Source: JAZSNA01 sp045536135 (GTDB lineage Bacteria; Pseudomonadota; Alphaproteobacteria; CAAHEQ01; UBA3637). Taken from it: a stretch of 44,363 nucleotides of DNA. Below are positions 43,045-44,363 of this stretch, in pieces; position 1 is the first letter of the stretch; every line of letters starts with the position of its first letter. The notes under the pieces were generated by a model. The model was given only the letters and a program-made list of their open reading frames with translations, made no database searches and had not been told where the DNA came from. The translations under genes were made by a program, and so were the position numbers. The DNA is taken from the NCBI GenBank assembly GCA_045536135.1, contig JAZSNA010000005.1:1-44363 (forward strand). The letters run 5' to 3'.

Positions 43045-43118
43045 TTATCGAACCAGCACAAATGTTTGAAAAGGAATAAAAAAACAACTCCCGAAATGGG
43101 AGTTGTATGTTTTGGTAC
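43045..43118 (+). repeat. Direct repeat element, copy 2 (with terminator hairpin)
   Basis: Begins TTATCGAACCAGCACAAATG, contains the 8-bp stem CAACTCCC / GGGAGTTG (43085-43092, 43098-43105) and ends TTTTGGTAC. Same layout and length (74 bp) as copy 1 at 40565-40637, but the stem bases have changed on both sides, keeping the hairpin. Confidence 0.88.
43085..43113 (+). terminator. Terminator after the 710-aa gene
   Basis: Stem CAACTCCC / GGGAGTTG with loop GAAAT, preceded by an A run and followed by TATGTTTT. It lies 124 bp after the stop codon. Confidence 0.8.
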
Positions 43119-43407
43119 CTCTGGCCGGAGACCGGGGTATAAGTTTTTGAAATGATTAAAAAATAACCAAAATTTTTCCGAATTTTTGCCCCTAAATTTT
43201 TGCTGCCGGTTACACGTCACAGAGAACTTCAAAAACCTAAAAAGTTCGTCATTTAACCCTGTTTCAAAGAGGATGATATTTTACCTTCATTGTCTTACTT
43301 TGTCATTTTTATTTTCTTCCCAATTAGACAGATGTATTTACCCTCCTCAAAATCCAATCGGGCAGATGTCTTGATTTTGGAAAATTTAAAATCACAAAGT
43401 CAAGACC

Positions 43408-43989
43408 TTATATCTTCAAACTCTCCACGGCATTGGATAACATTTGAGGATTATAGTTGAAATACCTTTGAGTTGTGCTGATATTCCTGTGATTGGCTAA
43501 TCTTTGAACCAAACAAATATTCACACCACTATTAACCAATTTAGATACGAACAAGTGTCTGCCAAAATGACTTGCCCCATGGATATTGAACTTTTTATAG
43601 ATATTTGAGAACAATCTACTGATAGAAACTCTGTTATAAGGTTTGCCTAACTTTTGAGATTTAAAAAGGTAATCATCTGGATTTAATTCATCATCTTTGG
43701 ATTTTAAGAATTTCAGATATTCCTTAAATTCTTTCTTCATTTGACTATTTAAATAATAGTTTGCCCCGAACTTACCTTTATTTTTATTTTCATCAAGACA
43801 AATAACATCTTTAACAGAGAGATCGGGATTATAGACATCTTTGATTTGCAGATAACAAAAGTTAATGCTTCTCATCCCATTTAAGGAACACAGGAACATC
43901 ATTCGGATTTGTTCAGCATGCCTCATGGCCGAAATATAGGTTAAAATGTCTTTGACTTTTTTATCATCAATATAAACTTGGTTTATCAT
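43408..43989 (-). CDS. Tyrosine recombinase, catalytic-domain-only (FimB/FimE size), 193 aa
   Basis: All catalytic residues are present: Arg40 (LNGMRSIN), a beta-hairpin lysine region near 70-73, His141-Arg144 (SHFGRHLF), His167 (LANHRNIS) and nucleophile Tyr176 (TTQRYFNYNP). The protein lacks the N-terminal core-binding (SAM-like) domain of phage integrases and is about the length of FimB/FimE-type invertases. It could invert or move a nearby segment or integrate an element. The start at 43989 has AAAGGA seven bases upstream; an ATG five codons earlier encodes the ribosome site and is rejected. It diverges from the AAA ATPase gene at 44220. Confidence 0.9.
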   Translation of the reverse strand: MINQVYIDDKKVKDILTYISAMRHAEQIRMMFLCSLNGMRSINFCYLQIKDVYNPDLSVKDVICLDENKNKGKFGANYYLNSQMKKEFKEYLKFLKSKDDELNPDDYLFKSQKLGKPYNRVSISRLFSNIYKKFNIHGASHFGRHLFVSKLVNSGVNICLVQRLANHRNISTTQRYFNYNPQMLSNAVESLKI

Positions 43990-44064
43990 GTGTATTCCTT
44001 TCAATTTTTATCAAGTAAATACATCCTGCCGTACTTTTTATCTTTTGTCCGCAAAAAAATGCAT

Positions 44065-44192
44065 AAAATGTTAAAAAAAGTGAAAAATTTACATTTATTC
44101 ATTCCAAAAAAGTGATTTTTTATCAATTATTCATTACAAAAATGTGATTATTTGTTCATTTTTTCCTTGAAAAATGTGATTTTATAGGTATA
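44065..44192 (+). repeat. Four phased repeats, 32-bp period, before the ATPase gene
   Basis: GTGA begins at 44080, 44112, 44144 and 44176, each exactly 32 bp apart. Each is preceded by a run of A's (AAAAAA-GTGA, AAAAAT-GTGAT). The middle two copies share ATTCATT(C/A)CAAAAA(A/T)GTGATT. The last copy lies between the -35 and -10 of the ATPase promoter. Three helical turns between copies would put the sites on one face of the DNA, as for a multimeric regulator. Confidence 0.82.
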
Positions 44193-44194
44193 AT
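44167..44194 (+). promoter_or_regulatory. Promoter of the AAA ATPase gene
   Basis: TTGAAA (44167-44172), 16 bp, TATAAT (44189-44194); ribosome site AGGAGG 6 to 7 bases before ATG 44220. Repeat copy 4 occupies the spacer. Confidence 0.8.
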
Positions 44195-44219
44195 ATTGTT
44201 AGTTATCAGGAGGTCAAGT

Positions 44220-44363
44220 ATGAAAAGATATGCATTTAATAAGTTGAAATTATGGAAAGAAAGTCCAAATCGTAAACCTTTAGTTATTAGAGGAGCAAGA
44301 CAAGTTGGTAAAACTTGGCTAATGAAGGAGTTTGCTAAAACGCACTACAAAAAATTTGCATAC
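44220..44363 (+). CDS. AAA_14-type ATPase (DUF4143 family), N-terminal part, runs off the window
   Basis: The 48 visible codons (MKRYAFNKLKLWKESPNRKP...) contain PLVIRGARQVGKTWLMKEF, the Walker A pattern G-A-R-Q-V-G-K-T typical of AAA_14/DUF4143 proteins, which are common in host-associated bacteria and often horizontally spread. Function of the family is unclear. The rest lies outside the window. It is divergent from the tyrosine recombinase. Confidence 0.85.
   Translation, partial: MKRYAFNKLKLWKESPNRKPLVIRGARQVGKTWLMKEFAKTHYKKFAY

Larger units (their letters stand above)
42962..43407. other. 446-bp non-coding region between the ABC gene and the recombinase
   Basis: No gene supported. It holds an inverted repeat GTTCGATAA (43004-43012) / TTATCGAAC (43045-43053) and repeat copy 2. 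A short CCGG-AGA-CCGG palindrome near 43124-43137 sits in a tRNA-3'-end-like string (GGCCAGAGGTACCA on the minus strand). A 7-bp inverted repeat GTCTTGA/TCAAGAC (43368-43374, 43400-43406) lies right at the recombinase stop. This is where recombination sites for the neighbouring recombinase would be expected. Confidence 0.55.

Noticed and set aside
43110..43145. tRNA gene or tRNA fragment as attachment site
   Set aside because: The minus strand reads GGCCAGAGGTACCA like an acceptor end, but there is no T-loop, anticodon arm or D arm; kept only as a possible remnant.
43186..43374. 62-codon plus-strand frame between the ABC gene and the recombinase
   Set aside because: No ribosome site, no conserved features, unlikely residue composition.
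44065..44192. CRISPR array
   Set aside because: The 32-bp periodic motif has only four degenerate copies without unique spacers and lies in a promoter; no cas genes are present.

Overview
The window reads as AT-rich chromosomal DNA from an alphaproteobacterium, probably a host- or gut-associated, low-oxygen lineage. Evidence for this: the rpsT-dnaA neighbourhood with a DUF1150-type small protein, gatCAB together with a tRNA-Gln gene, the flavin-dependent thymidylate synthase thyX, rubrerythrin, prepilins with a GRSMVEMLGTLAIIGVL start, and near-perfect sigma70-type promoters (TTGACW, 17 bp, TATAAT/TATAAG). The lineage assignment is inference; no 16S or marker comparison was possible.

Layout. 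1-1.7 kb: 5' end of a type IV prepilin (minus), a hypothetical protein and tRNA-Gln(CTG). 1.8-9.6 kb (plus): a 1471-residue secreted, modular, cysteine-rich protein behind a very strong promoter, then three surface-glycan genes (GT9-like glycosyltransferase, polysaccharide pyruvyl transferase, hexapeptide acyltransferase). 9.6-14.4 kb (minus): a phage tail-fibre-like pair, a tiny lipoprotein, a 548-residue unknown behind an attenuator-like leader, and a radical SAM protein. 14.5-24 kb: accA, an RsmB-type rRNA methyltransferase and a hydrolase-like lipoprotein (plus), facing thyX and a CDF transporter (minus); a CbpA-like J protein (plus), facing a three-domain MFS/PlsC/acyl-ACP synthetase fusion (minus). 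24-30 kb (minus): two small proteins, dnaA, rpsT, gatB, gatA, gatC. 30-39.2 kb: RNase H-like protein, rubrerythrin (minus), MATE exporter, a 52-residue protein, rfbC, a kinase-fold protein, a PHP-GH77 fusion enzyme and an ABC-F ATPase.

39.5-44.4 kb looks accessory. It holds two paralogous membrane proteins, the second with a fused ABC ATPase and the first apparently a deletion derivative. Each is followed by a copy of the same ~73-bp element with a terminator. Then come a FimB-sized tyrosine recombinase and the start of an AAA_14-type ATPase, whose promoter carries four copies of a motif spaced exactly 32 bp apart.

The best candidates for something undescribed are the kinase-fold / PHP-GH77 gene pair, the duplicated membrane-ABC cassette beside the recombinase, the phased repeats before the ATPase gene, the GANTC cluster upstream of dnaA, and several genes whose predicted transcription start falls on or next to the start codon (leaderless mRNAs). 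No CRISPR array, rRNA operon or complete insertion sequence was seen.
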